DNA of 64,000 nt from Peptococcaceae bacterium (GCA_022791255.1 JAAVYR010000001.1:1-64000); one strand, 5' to 3'. Numbered from the stretch's first letter, positions 19,775-30,102 are shown. Numbers and translations: made by a program. The notes: generated from the sequence alone by a model not told the origin.

Positions 19775-20623
19775 TTATCCTAACAATTTTTTTAATTTTA
19801 ATACCAACACATCTAAAAGCAAGCGTTGGTTCACATTTTTATCCAATCCTTCGATGGTTTCCTCTATGACAGCCGTCGCCTCCAGCCAAGGCCGCATCAG
19901 CGCAGCAGCCTGTTGCGGTGGGTTTTCCCGAGCGATTTTCAAAATGGTACTATGACTGCATTGCAGCGCCGTCAATAAAAATTCGCGGACCCCTTGTCGG
20001 TCCTTATCCCATTTATCCCCCCAAGACAGAAGCTTGTCTCCGGAAAGATTAGGAAAATCTTCCAACCACCCGCCAGCTCTTGTTAATATCTCCTTACGAA
20101 ACAGCGCGCTTTTTTCCTGCAACCGTATGATCTGACAGCGGGAAAGCACCGTCGGCAAAATATCTAAATCCTTTTGCGCATACAGCAGAAAAACAGTCTG
20201 GGCCGGCGGTTCTTCTAATACCTTTAACAGGCTATTGGCAGACTCTTTCCGCAGCTGCCTTGCAGCCAGCAGAAAGATTTGATACTCGCCCTCAATATGA
20301 CTAAGATAGGCCTGCTGCTGCATGTTGCGGATTTGCTCAATAGAAATATACTGTCGTCCGCTAGCCGCTGTAATGTGATGAATAGCACTATGATTACCGT
20401 GAAGAGCCTTCCGACAAGAAGGACAAGCCTCGCAAGGTCTATCCTGGGCCCCGCCAGACAGTCGCGTCTCACAGTTTAACCCACGGGCAAACCAAAAGGC
20501 TTGCGGGAGGACAGCCATCTCATCCCCTATCAATAAATAGGCATGAGAAATTTGCCCCGTGGCCAAAATCTTTGCCAAGGGACTGCCTGTCATCTCAATT
20601 CTCTTTTCCGGAAAATCACTCAT
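19775..20623 (-). CDS. holB: DNA polymerase III subunit delta'
   Basis: SHAYLLIGDE, Zn-binding cysteines, LLKVLEEPPAQTVFLL, LSRCQIIRL. Confidence 0.92.
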   Translation of the reverse strand: MSDFPEKRIEMTGSPLAKILATGQISHAYLLIGDEMAVLPQAFWFARGLNCETRLSGGAQDRPCEACPSCRKALHGNHSAIHHITAASGRQYISIEQIRNMQQQAYLSHIEGEYQIFLLAARQLRKESANSLLKVLEEPPAQTVFLLYAQKDLDILPTVLSRCQIIRLQEKSALFRKEILTRAGGWLEDFPNLSGDKLLSWGDKWDKDRQGVREFLLTALQCSHSTILKIARENPPQQAAALMRPWLEATAVIEETIEGLDKNVNQRLLLDVLVLKLKKLLG

Positions 20624-20752
20624 CTCTGCCTCATCATTGCCTGCTTTATTCGTCTGTCAGCTTTTATCTTTTTATTTTATCATAAACAGCGCATAAAATC
20701 ATCTGTAAATTTATAGCTGAATATCTTACCTGTTTTATTTTTTCTCATTTAC

Positions 20753-21418
20753 TTATTTATTTTGTCTGGACAGGAAAGGAATTAACCTGCTGCGTACTTC
20801 TGCCTGCAGGTCTGCAATGGGCCGCATACCATCTAACACCACAATTCGCTCTGGATTTTCGGCCGCTAGCTTCCCATAACCGTCACATACCCGTTGGTGA
20901 AAGTCTAATGCCTCCTGTTCCATTCTATCCGGTGCTGCTCCTCGCTTTTCGATAATCCGAGCCAAACCTTCTTCGGCTGCAACCAAGAACAAGAAGGTAA
21001 TATCTGGCTGCAAGTCTCCAACCACCAATTGATTAAGAGGCTGCAAGAAGCCGGGAATATCCAGCTGCCTGCCATAGCCCTGATAAGCCAGCTGAGAGTC
21101 GGCAAAACGGTCGCAAACCACCCATTCCCCACGGTTTAAAGCAGGCAAAATCACTTCCTCTATATGTTGCGCCCGGTCTGCCGCATATAGGAGCGCCTCC
21201 GCCCGCGGGAAAATCCGCCCGCTCTCCGGTGACAGCAAAAGCTCCCGGATTTTTTGAGCCACATAACCGCCGCCCCCTGGCTCCCTAGTACAAAGATAGG
21301 GAATACCCTTTTCCTGTAAAAAAGCAGTCAGACCCTGGATTTGCGTTGTCTTCCCAGCACCATCCGGACCTTCCACCGTAATAAAGACACCTTTCATAGG
21401 ACTGAGCCCCTTTCTCAT
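20753..21418 (-). CDS. tmk: Thymidylate kinase
   Basis: FITVEGPDGAGKTTQI, TREPGG, DRFADSQLAYQGYGR. Confidence 0.96.
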   Translation of the reverse strand: MRKGLSPMKGVFITVEGPDGAGKTTQIQGLTAFLQEKGIPYLCTREPGGGGYVAQKIRELLLSPESGRIFPRAEALLYAADRAQHIEEVILPALNRGEWVVCDRFADSQLAYQGYGRQLDIPGFLQPLNQLVVGDLQPDITFLFLVAAEEGLARIIEKRGAAPDRMEQEALDFHQRVCDGYGKLAAENPERIVVLDGMRPIADLQAEVRSRLIPFLSRQNK

Positions 21419-22875
21419 TTCTTGATTACTGCTTCTGTCAAAACACGAATAACGCCGTTATCGCAGCCCTGGACGCTGCCGCCGGCTAGTATCATCTGCT
21501 CTAAGATAGCAATTTCTTTTTCTGTAATCTCTTGCCCCGGAAGCAGCAAAGGGATACCAGGCGGATACAGAGAAACCATCTCTGCTGCAACCATGCCAAT
21601 AGCCTCGCCATAAGGCACTAGCTCACAAGACATGCTCCACCAAGGCCGAGGCGCCAGCACTGCCACTTCCTGACTGGGAAGAAAAGCAGCCAAATGATTT
21701 TCCCGAACAGATACCCCTTGTTGTTTGTGCCTAATCTGCTCCAGTGCTGCAGTGACCCGGCTGATAATCCTTTCTTTTTGCGGTAAATCCCCAATAGCTA
21801 AGATAATGGTAACAAGGGCCTCTTCCGCCATTTCCACATCGATGCCCATTTCACTAAGGTAATCTGCCACAACAAAGCCGGAAAGTCCAAAATCATTTAC
21901 CAATAATATTTTCGTACAATCTTTTCCCCAAACAGGCCCCGCAAAATCCTTACTGTCCAAAGTTCGCCAGCCTGTTACCTGATGGATAGCCTGGGTAAAT
22001 TCTGCTGCCCAGACTGCAAGGTCCTGTCCAAACTGACACCCTTTAACCGCCCATAAAGCCCTGGCCCCATCAAGAGAGGACATCAAAGGATAAGACGGAC
22101 TGGTAGACTGGAAATAAAGCAAATTCTGACCAAAAGTCAGCGTCTCATTTTGCACGGCGGCTACAGCCGTTTGGGTCATAGAGCCCATGGTTTTATGCCA
22201 ACCTTGGATGACAATATCAGCACCAAGCTCGATAGGGTTTGGGATACGCCCCGGCAGGAAAGGCAAATGACCTCCATGGGCCATATCCACCACCAATTTC
22301 ACCTGATACTTTTTACAAATAGAGATTAACGCTGCCATATCCCCATAGAGACCATGATAAGTGGGATAGACGACGACCATAGCCTTGACAGCATAGGCTT
22401 TGATTACCGTTTCTACCTGGTTTACATCTATTCCCAACGGGATTTGCCAGGTTTCATCTATTCCTACGGGCATCACCACAGCTTCTGCCCCGGCAAGGGC
22501 TACACCTCGCCAAATGCTGCCATGGGCATTACGCGGTACCAGTATACGCTCGCCCGGCTTTATCACAGACAATATCCCCGCCATCAGCCCAGCCGAGGCT
22601 CCATTGACCAAGAAAAATGCCTGCTCTGCTCCAAGGAAATCCGCTAAAAGCTGCTGGGCCTCTAAAAGGCAGCCTTGGGCGTGGTACAGCTGGTCGGTCA
22701 TGGCAAGTTCCGTCACATCCCACTGCCAAAGAGCAGCCCCCCAAGCCTTGGTCAAAGGCGTATCTATATGCCCGCCTTTATGCCCCGGCATAGAAAGACG
22801 GACTCTATCTTCTTTTGCATACTGAGTCAATACATCACAAAGAGGCAATCTACTTTGGTCTAGCTGATATTTCAT
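21415..22875 (-). CDS. Aminotransferase class I/II-fold Orn/Lys/Arg decarboxylase (YaaO-like)
   Basis: LSMPGHKGG, NGASAGLMAGILSV, QGWHKTMGSMTQTAV (PLP lysine). Confidence 0.92.
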   Translation of the reverse strand: MKYQLDQSRLPLCDVLTQYAKEDRVRLSMPGHKGGHIDTPLTKAWGAALWQWDVTELAMTDQLYHAQGCLLEAQQLLADFLGAEQAFFLVNGASAGLMAGILSVIKPGERILVPRNAHGSIWRGVALAGAEAVVMPVGIDETWQIPLGIDVNQVETVIKAYAVKAMVVVYPTYHGLYGDMAALISICKKYQVKLVVDMAHGGHLPFLPGRIPNPIELGADIVIQGWHKTMGSMTQTAVAAVQNETLTFGQNLLYFQSTSPSYPLMSSLDGARALWAVKGCQFGQDLAVWAAEFTQAIHQVTGWRTLDSKDFAGPVWGKDCTKILLVNDFGLSGFVVADYLSEMGIDVEMAEEALVTIILAIGDLPQKERIISRVTAALEQIRHKQQGVSVRENHLAAFLPSQEVAVLAPRPWWSMSCELVPYGEAIGMVAAEMVSLYPPGIPLLLPGQEITEKEIAILEQMILAGGSVQGCDNGVIRVLTEAVIKK

Positions 22876-22992
22876 AAAACAAATTGCCTCCTTCTCTCAC
22901 TACTTTTTCCTATCTCATTATACAGGAAAAAATACTTAGGTACAATCATTACAAACTAGTTTAGATTTTCCATTTTTTTTGCAGACAACTGT

Positions 22993-23313
22993 TTAGGAGG
23001 TTTTGAGAAATGTCTCTATGATGTTATAAACGCGTTTTCTTTCCTCGGAGGATAACTGAGCTAATTGTTCGTGAAGCAAGGAGTCTTTGACAATATAGCC
23101 AGTGTCTAATACATCCGATAACACAATATCAGCAGAGGCTTCCAGGGCGTTTAATATTTCAATGAAGGTGGGCAGAGAAGGTGTTTTTTCACCTCGTTCC
23201 AGCGAACCAATATAGTTTGCGCTGAGTTCTGCCAGCTCTGCTAAATCTTCTTGGCGGAGATTTTTAGATAAACGATATTTCTTTATATTTTTACCGATGC
23301 TATCAAGTTTCAT
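22993..23313 (-). CDS. XRE family helix-turn-helix transcriptional regulator
   Basis: IKKYRLSKNLRQEDLAELAELSANYIGSLERGEKTPSLPTF HTH_3. Confidence 0.9.
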   Translation of the reverse strand: MKLDSIGKNIKKYRLSKNLRQEDLAELAELSANYIGSLERGEKTPSLPTFIEILNALEASADIVLSDVLDTGYIVKDSLLHEQLAQLSSEERKRVYNIIETFLKTS

Positions 23314-23366
23314 TTAAGAAACACTTCCGACTTATTTTCTTAAATAATACAACCTTCACCTTTTTA

Positions 23367-23395
23367 TTGACAATTGCCCATATTCGGGCTACAAT
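23367..23395 (+). promoter_or_regulatory. Consensus sigma-A promoter TTGACA-N17-TACAAT with GCCC-N6-GGGC palindrome in the spacer
   Basis: Direct read; about 75 bp upstream of the 23472 ORF. Confidence 0.75.
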
Positions 23396-23471
23396 CTTCT
23401 GATAAAAAATAATAGTTAGAACACCTATAGCTAATCTAACAACAACTTTCAATACTCGCCAAAGAAAGGAT

Positions 23472-24119
23472 ATGAAAATGTATCATTTTAAGTATGTAGT
23501 TAAAAATGAAATTAACCCAATAAGAAAAGAACTTGACGAATTAATCCATCAGGTTCGAAACGAAGTTCGAAATCATTTTACATTCCAATATGAATTTGTC
23601 GGTAGCGTAAAAAGGAACATGGTTACTTACGATATAAAAAGCAATGTCGGATTTGACTTTGATGTAAATATCATGGTAAACGATGATGATGAAAATTATA
23701 GCGCAAAAGAAATAAAACATATCCTCATGCAAGCGTTTAATAAATTGGCGTATAAGTATCATTATGCCCCTTGCGAAAATAACACACGAGTTTTTACCAT
23801 CAAAGTAAAGGATAGAGAACATTCCCAAATCCTTTATAGCTGCGACTTTGCAATCGTAAATAATTATGGACATCATCAGCAGCAATATATCAGGTTCAAC
23901 AAGAAATCTAATATATATACTTGGGAAAAACAACCTAAGGGATTTTACCTTCTTCCTGAGAAAATTCAGTTTTGCAAAGAAAATAATTTATGGCCGGATG
24001 TTAGAGAGACCTATCTAGAAAAGAAAAACATGAACATGGATAATAATAAAAAATCAAGGTCTATTTTTGCTGAAGCAATCCATCAAGTCTGTCAGCAAAA
24101 CGGATACTTTGAAAATTAA
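23472..24119 (+). CDS. Uncharacterised nucleotidyltransferase-like protein (pol beta superfamily-like motifs)
   Basis: FVGSVKRNM...GFDFDVNIMV (GS ... DxD) and later YSCDFAIV acidic strand; AAAGGA RBS. Confidence 0.65.
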   Translation: MKMYHFKYVVKNEINPIRKELDELIHQVRNEVRNHFTFQYEFVGSVKRNMVTYDIKSNVGFDFDVNIMVNDDDENYSAKEIKHILMQAFNKLAYKYHYAPCENNTRVFTIKVKDREHSQILYSCDFAIVNNYGHHQQQYIRFNKKSNIYTWEKQPKGFYLLPEKIQFCKENNLWPDVRETYLEKKNMNMDNNKKSRSIFAEAIHQVCQQNGYFEN

Positions 24120-24120
24120 T

Positions 24121-24150
24121 AAAAAAGAATGACAAATGTCATTCTTTTTT
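24121..24150. terminator. Bidirectional terminator, 13-bp perfect stem
   Basis: AAAAAAGAATGAC-AAAT-GTCATTCTTTTTT between convergent genes. Confidence 0.8.
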
Positions 24151-24165
24151 ATTGCTTATCTATTT

Positions 24166-25419
24166 TTATAATCTGGAAAAATCTAATGTCGCGAAGTAGT
24201 CGTCTAAAGTTTCTGCCCGACGGATTAATTCTACAGTGCCGTCTTCTTTTAAGAGTAGCTCCTGACAACGCAGCTTGCCGTTATAGTTAAACCCCATAGC
24301 AGAGCCGTGGGCCCCGGTATCATGGATGACTAAAATATCCCCGATATCGATATGGGGCAGCATCCGGTCGATAGCAAATTTATCGTTGTTTTCACAGAGA
24401 GACCCGGTGATGTCATACTTGGTGTCAGCAGGCGCGTCCTCTTTCCCTACCACCGTAATATGATGATAAGAACCATAGAGCGCCGGCCGCATCAGGTTTG
24501 CCATACAAGCGTCTAAGCCGATGTAGTGCTTGTAAATATTTTTCTCATGAAGAGCAGTTGCTACCAGATACCCATAAGGTCCCGTAATCATACGGCCGCT
24601 TTCCAGACAAATTTTCATATGGTCCAGGCCAGCCGGCACTAAAATGCGTTCAAACTCCTGCTTTACCCCCTGACCAAACGCTGCTAAATCTACAGGTTCT
24701 TGTTCCGGTAAATAAGGAATGCCAATACCGCCGCCTAAATTCAAAAATTCTACTGCCACGCCTAATTTATCCTTTATTTCCACTGCCAGCTCAAACATCA
24801 TAGTAGCAGTACCAATAAGATAATCCACATTTAATTCATTAGAAACAACCATGGTATGGAGACCAAACCGTTTCACACCCATCCCTTTTGCCTGTTCAAT
24901 GGCAGTGAAAATCTGTTCTTTAGTCATACCGTATTTGGCTTCTTCTGGGTAACCGATGATAGCGTTACCACCTTCCCGGAGCGGACCGGGATTATAGCGG
25001 AACGCCAACAAATCAGGAAGGCCTACTTCTTTTGCCAGGTAATTGATATGGGTAAGGTCATCTAAGTTAATAATAGCGCCTAATTCTTTTGCTTTGGCAA
25101 ATTCCTCTGCAGGCGTATCGTTAGAGGTGAAACAAATATTTTCTCCCGTGATGCCTACTTTTTCACAGAGGATTAACTCCGCCAGAGAACTACAATCCCC
25201 ACCAAAACCTTCTTCCCTTAATATTTTCATAATATAAGGATTAGGCAAGGCCTTTACTGCAAAATATTCTTTGAAATCCGGCGCCCAGCCAAAGGCTTGT
25301 ACCAGTTTCCGAGCATTTTCCCGGATATCTTTTTCGATGTAAATATGAAAAGGCGTACCATATTCCGCCACGATTTCTTTGATTTTTTCTGCGCTGAAAG
25401 GCAAAGTTTTTGCTGTCAT
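24166..25419 (-). CDS. lysA: Diaminopimelate decarboxylase family (fold III PLP)
   Basis: YFAVKALPNPYIMKILREEGFGGDCSSLAEL, NLGGGIGIPY, GSLCENNDKFA, DTGAHGSAMGFNYNG. Confidence 0.88.
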   Translation of the reverse strand: MTAKTLPFSAEKIKEIVAEYGTPFHIYIEKDIRENARKLVQAFGWAPDFKEYFAVKALPNPYIMKILREEGFGGDCSSLAELILCEKVGITGENICFTSNDTPAEEFAKAKELGAIINLDDLTHINYLAKEVGLPDLLAFRYNPGPLREGGNAIIGYPEEAKYGMTKEQIFTAIEQAKGMGVKRFGLHTMVVSNELNVDYLIGTATMMFELAVEIKDKLGVAVEFLNLGGGIGIPYLPEQEPVDLAAFGQGVKQEFERILVPAGLDHMKICLESGRMITGPYGYLVATALHEKNIYKHYIGLDACMANLMRPALYGSYHHITVVGKEDAPADTKYDITGSLCENNDKFAIDRMLPHIDIGDILVIHDTGAHGSAMGFNYNGKLRCQELLLKEDGTVELIRRAETLDDYFATLDFSRL

Positions 25420-25429
25420 ATAAATCCCC

Positions 25430-26173
25430 CTATTTTCCTAAACGATAACCTAAAAAGTTTATAATTTCCCGTGCACAGTCTGGTTGCCAAGCACAAAACT
25501 GCACCACAGGCCGATAAATAGCTAAATCTTCCTGCCGACTGCCAGTATAGCTGCCAAAGGCAATACCTGCTCCTATGGCTGCTCGCGCGTCAATGCCAGC
25601 GTCCCCCACTAGCAACCAATTTTCCCGCGGTACATGAGAAAATATTCCTAGTATCTGCAATACGCCTGCAGAAGATGGCTTCAAGTCCGGCACCGACTCC
25701 CTGCCATAAATACCGTCAAATAACTCGATAACACCGTTTTCTATTAGTCCCATCTCTGCTGGCACTTGAGAATTATTCGTCAGCACCACCATATGAGCCT
25801 CTTGGGATAAGGCTGCCAGCACTTCTAGAACGCCTGGTTCCAGCTTGGCCTCTTCCATACCCATCTTTTCCACATCCCGCACAATAGACCAGGCAGCTGC
25901 CCCATAGTCTGCGTCATAATAAGGAAATGATTTCATCTCCATTAAAACTTCTGCAGTTGTCTTCTGTGCATAGTCAGGCACCAAGAGATTTTTTTCTGCC
26001 AGATAAGAACAGACCCTTTTGTGCATCAACCGGAAATCAATATGAGTCCGTAAAAGAGTATTATCCATATCCCAAATAATGCCATATGGTTTCGGCACTG
26101 CTAGCTTTTGCTGTGTTATGATTTTAGTTTTTGAGATTTCCATATGGCAAACACTCCTGCAGTAAAAGCCCAT
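25430..26173 (-). CDS. HAD family hydrolase
   Basis: WDMDNTLLRT, VLTNNSQVP, LLVGDAGIDARAAIGAGI. Confidence 0.88.
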   Translation of the reverse strand: MGFYCRSVCHMEISKTKIITQQKLAVPKPYGIIWDMDNTLLRTHIDFRLMHKRVCSYLAEKNLLVPDYAQKTTAEVLMEMKSFPYYDADYGAAAWSIVRDVEKMGMEEAKLEPGVLEVLAALSQEAHMVVLTNNSQVPAEMGLIENGVIELFDGIYGRESVPDLKPSSAGVLQILGIFSHVPRENWLLVGDAGIDARAAIGAGIAFGSYTGSRQEDLAIYRPVVQFCAWQPDCAREIINFLGYRLGK

Positions 26174-26266
26174 ACATTTTCTGATGTTTTTTCATTATAA
26201 CGAATAACCAGCAAAAAAACAAGAACAATCCACGAAAGAGCCTAAAAGAGCAAAGATTTTGCTCTT

Positions 26267-26301
26267 AAAAAGAGATAGACTGTAACGGTCTATCTCTTTT
26301 T
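26267..26301 (-). terminator. Terminator downstream of potD, perfect 14-bp stem
   Basis: AAAAAGAGATAGAC-TGTAACG-GTCTATCTCTTTTT; second hairpin at 26246-26266. Confidence 0.8.
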
Positions 26302-26311
26302 ATCTGTTTAA

Positions 26312-27364
26312 TTAGTCTGCAAATAATTCGGTCCATACCTGATCATAAAGGGCAATGGCTTCACCTGGGTCTAAATATACTTCACATTCTTCGATAACGC
26401 TGTCTTCCGGATAGCCCGCACCGTCATTTTTGATTTCATCGGGTAAGAGTTCAAATGCACCCATATTTGGAGTAGAGTACCGGATATATTCCGTATTCTT
26501 CAAAGCAATATCCGGACGGCACATGAAATTGATGAAAGCTTCCGCATTTTCTTTATTCTGAGCAGTTTTTGGAATTACCATTGCGTCGATGGAATAGTTA
26601 GACCCTTGCTTCGGCACAGAATAACGCAAGTTTTCGTTTTGTTCCATCATGGTGATCGCATCCCCAGACCAGGTAATGGCCATAGCAGCTTCCCCGCTAA
26701 TCATCTTTTCTTTAGATTGGTCTACCAAGTAAGCAAGTACAAGAGGACGCTGTTCCTGTAATTTTACTTTAGCCGCTTCCAACTCAGCAGGATTAATGCT
26801 GTTCATAGAATAGCCCAAAGCCTTCAGGGCAATGCCAATGGTATCACGAGGACTATCTAACATAATAATCTCTTTCGCATATTTTTCGTTCCAAAGCACT
26901 TCCCAGGTATCTACTGGATCGGTTACCATATTTGCATCATAGATAATCCCTAGCGTGCACCACATGTAAGGAATAGAATATTTGTTATCTGGATCATAAG
27001 GTTGATTTAAAAATTTCGGGTCAGTTTGGCTGGCATTTGGGATATTGTCATAGTTTAATTCCAGCAGCATATCTTCTTTGAGCATTTTTTCAATCATATA
27101 GTCAGATGGAATAAGCACATCGTAAGCATTACCGCCAGCTTTAACCTTCACATACATATCTTCGTTAGTATCATACATTTCATAGCGAACCTTGATACCG
27201 GTTTCTTCTTCAAACATATCAATGACATCTTCATCAATGTAATCGCCCCAGTTATAAACATACACCATGGGCTGGTCACTATCACCGCAACCAGTTAACA
27301 TGCCACAAAAGAGCAATCCCATAAATGCTAATCCCCATAAGCTTTTTTTCATTTCTTTTCTCAT
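26312..27364 (-). CDS. potD: Spermidine/putrescine ABC transporter substrate-binding lipoprotein
   Basis: Lipobox LLFCGMLTGCG; VYNWGDYIDEDVIDMFEEETGIKV. Confidence 0.93.
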   Translation of the reverse strand: MRKEMKKSLWGLAFMGLLFCGMLTGCGDSDQPMVYVYNWGDYIDEDVIDMFEEETGIKVRYEMYDTNEDMYVKVKAGGNAYDVLIPSDYMIEKMLKEDMLLELNYDNIPNASQTDPKFLNQPYDPDNKYSIPYMWCTLGIIYDANMVTDPVDTWEVLWNEKYAKEIIMLDSPRDTIGIALKALGYSMNSINPAELEAAKVKLQEQRPLVLAYLVDQSKEKMISGEAAMAITWSGDAITMMEQNENLRYSVPKQGSNYSIDAMVIPKTAQNKENAEAFINFMCRPDIALKNTEYIRYSTPNMGAFELLPDEIKNDGAGYPEDSVIEECEVYLDPGEAIALYDQVWTELFAD

Positions 27365-27395
27365 CCTCCAATTTTCTTTTTGTTTTCATCGGTTT

Positions 27396-28190
27396 CTACT
27401 TGATATCCTGATGGGATACATTTTTATCCTGGGACATTCGTCCATTGATAACTACTAACAACACCAATACCACTGCAAACATCAGCGTAGAAATAGCATT
27501 GATTTCCGGGCTGACGCCCCGCCGCGTCATTGAGTAAATGGTAATGGAAAGGTTCGTCACACCAGAACCGGTGGTAAAGAAACTGATTACAAAATCATCC
27601 AAAGACAGGGTAAAAGCGAGGAGCAGACCGGTAATCACCCCCGGCATAATCTGTGGCAACACTACTCGACGAATAGCATAAGCAGGCGTCGCCCCTAGAT
27701 CCAATGCCGCTTCATAAACATTTTTATCCAGCTGCCGCAGTTTTGGCAGTACAGAAATAATCACATAAGGAATATTAAACACAATATGAGATAACAGCAA
27801 CGTCAAAAAACCCAACCGCATATTGACGAAAATAAATAAAATCATCAGCGATACCCCAGTGACAATATCTGGGTTTAAGACAGGCAGGTAGTTAATATCC
27901 AATACCGCCTTTTTCGACCATTTGCCCAAGCTCTGGATGCCAATGGCAGAAATGGTACCGATAATGGTGGCAATCACTGCCGAAAGGATTGCAATCAGGA
28001 TGGTATAATACAGCGCCGACATAATCTCACTATTCTGAAAGACCTTCTCATACCACTTGAGAGAAAATCCTGTCCACATAGAACGGGACTTTGACTCATT
28101 AAAGGAAAAGGCCATCAGTACAATAATGGGCGCATAGAGGAAGGCAAAAATAATCAGCAAGTAAATCCGTTCAAAAAACCGTTTTACCAT
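27396..28190 (-). CDS. potC: Spermidine/putrescine ABC transporter permease
   Basis: Membrane permease with EAALDLGATPAYAIRRVVLPQIMPG EAA motif. Confidence 0.93.
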   Translation of the reverse strand: MVKRFFERIYLLIIFAFLYAPIIVLMAFSFNESKSRSMWTGFSLKWYEKVFQNSEIMSALYYTILIAILSAVIATIIGTISAIGIQSLGKWSKKAVLDINYLPVLNPDIVTGVSLMILFIFVNMRLGFLTLLLSHIVFNIPYVIISVLPKLRQLDKNVYEAALDLGATPAYAIRRVVLPQIMPGVITGLLLAFTLSLDDFVISFFTTGSGVTNLSITIYSMTRRGVSPEINAISTLMFAVVLVLLVVINGRMSQDKNVSHQDIK

Positions 28191-29017
28191 AAACCGCCCA
28201 CCCCCTCATTATCGTGGTCTTTATCATAGTGATTTAAGATTGCCGTAGAAATCAAAATCAATATCATCATAACGATAGATAAGGCCGAACCAAAGTGCCA
28301 ATCCCCCACCCAGAGGAATTGTTGCTCGATTAAGTTCCCGATCAGGCTGAACTGTCCGCCCCCCAAAAGTCGGGAAATAATAAAGGTGGATACAGCTGGC
28401 ATAAACACCATGACCACCCCAGACATGACGCCAGGAATGCTTAAAGGAAAGGTCACCTTGCGAAAGACAGTCAATCGTCCCGCTCCTAAATCCTCTGCCG
28501 CTTCAATCAAACTATGGTCCATCTTCACCAATACCGAGTAAATAGGCAATACCATAAAAGGTAAAAAATTATATATCATACCCAGCACCACTGCAATATC
28601 CGTATACAAGAACTGATATGGCCCCAAACCGAAATTTCCCAGGAAGGTATTGATTAAACCGTTCTTCTCTAACAAAGTCATCCAGGCATAGGTACGCAGC
28701 AAAATATTCATCCACATGGGCAGAATGAGTAGTAAAAGCAACATCCGTTTCTGCACATATTCTTTGCTGGCTAGTATCATGGCCAGCGGATAGCCGAGTA
28801 AGAAACAGCCGATGGTGCAATAAAAAGCCAACATAATGGAACGCAGCGCCACCTTCAAATACACCGGCTGACAAAACTTCTGAAAATTTGCTAAGGAAAA
28901 TCGGACGGCCTCGCCATCCCTCACCGTAAAAGCATAATATAGCACCAGCGCCATAGGCACCACGATGAAGATGGCCATCCAAATCATATAGGGATAAGAC
29001 AACCATTTCTTTTTCAT
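28184..29017 (-). CDS. potB: Spermidine/putrescine ABC transporter permease
   Basis: [28 protein letters not shown] motif; overlaps potC. Confidence 0.93.
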   Translation of the reverse strand: MKKKWLSYPYMIWMAIFIVVPMALVLYYAFTVRDGEAVRFSLANFQKFCQPVYLKVALRSIMLAFYCTIGCFLLGYPLAMILASKEYVQKRMLLLLLILPMWMNILLRTYAWMTLLEKNGLINTFLGNFGLGPYQFLYTDIAVVLGMIYNFLPFMVLPIYSVLVKMDHSLIEAAEDLGAGRLTVFRKVTFPLSIPGVMSGVVMVFMPAVSTFIISRLLGGGQFSLIGNLIEQQFLWVGDWHFGSALSIVMMILILISTAILNHYDKDHDNEGVGGLW

Positions 29018-30102
29018 GCTTCTACCTCATCTACTGTTTCTTTTTTGCAGCTTTTTTCCATGATGTGAATATTTTCCGGCGTTACGCAGATGCCCACTTC
29101 ACTGCCCACAGGGGACATCGCAGTGCTATGAACCAACCAATCTATGCCATGGTCACAAAGGACATGCATTTCATAATGAACGCCCAGGAAGACCACTGAC
29201 TGCACCACACCAGAAATCTGCCCTTTTTCTTTTTCTACCAGCTGCACATCTTCCGGACGCACCACTACCTCTACAGGATTATCCTCCCCAAAGCCCTTAT
29301 CCACACAAGGAAAAGTCGCCCCAGAAAAATGCACAGAATAATCCCGCAACATCACACCATCAATAATATTACTTTCACCGATAAAGTCAGCCACAAAGGC
29401 ATTTTTCGGTTCATTATAAATATCTTCCGGTGTTCCCTTTTGCTGGATTTCCCCCTCGTTAATGAGCACGATAGTATCCGACATGGTCAGCGCTTCTTCT
29501 TGGTCATGGGTAACATAGATAAAGGTAATGCCCAATCGCCGCTGCATATCCTTTAACTCCATCTGCATACCTTGGCGCATTTTTAGGTCTAAAGCACCTA
29601 AAGGCTCGTCCAAAAGCAATACTTCCGGTTCGCTGACTAAAGCCCGGGCAATGGCAATCCGCTGCTGTTGCCCGCCAGATAAAGACTCAATAGACCGCTT
29701 TTCAAAGCCATTTAAATTCACCAAGTTCAGCATAGCCTTTACCCGTTCTTTAATATAAGCTTCCGGTTTTTTCTTTAAGCGCAAGCCAAAGGCAATGTTT
29801 TCATAAATACTCATATGGGGAAACAGTGCATAGCGTTGAAACACCGTATTCAAAGGACGCAAATAAGGCGGCACATCATTGATGCATTTGCCGTTGCATA
29901 AAATCTGTCCACTGGTGGGCTGCTCGAAGCCAGCTATCATTCTCAGCGTCGTCGTTTTCCCGCAGCCGGAAGGTCCAAGCAGTGTAAGAAATTCATTTCT
30001 TCTTACATTTAAATTTAAATTTTTCAACGCTACATTATCATCAAACTCTTTACGAATGTTTACCAACTCAATGATGTTTTCTGATACATTTTTTTCACTC
30101 AT
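29014..30102 (-). CDS. potA: Spermidine/putrescine ABC transporter ATP-binding protein
   Basis: [33 protein letters not shown]; start at MSEKNVSEN preferred (RBS AAAAGGAG) over ORF-track 30165. Confidence 0.92.
   Translation of the reverse strand: MSEKNVSENIIELVNIRKEFDDNVALKNLNLNVRRNEFLTLLGPSGCGKTTTLRMIAGFEQPTSGQILCNGKCINDVPPYLRPLNTVFQRYALFPHMSIYENIAFGLRLKKKPEAYIKERVKAMLNLVNLNGFEKRSIESLSGGQQQRIAIARALVSEPEVLLLDEPLGALDLKMRQGMQMELKDMQRRLGITFIYVTHDQEEALTMSDTIVLINEGEIQQKGTPEDIYNEPKNAFVADFIGESNIIDGVMLRDYSVHFSGATFPCVDKGFGEDNPVEVVVRPEDVQLVEKEKGQISGVVQSVVFLGVHYEMHVLCDHGIDWLVHSTAMSPVGSEVGICVTPENIHIMEKSCKKETVDEVEA

Noticed and set aside
22876-24165. Toxin-antitoxin interpretation (MNT-HEPN pair) for the XRE/NTase locus
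   Set aside because: No HEPN-domain ORF is adjacent and the partners are divergent with a typical regulator layout, so a classic MNT-HEPN module is not supported.
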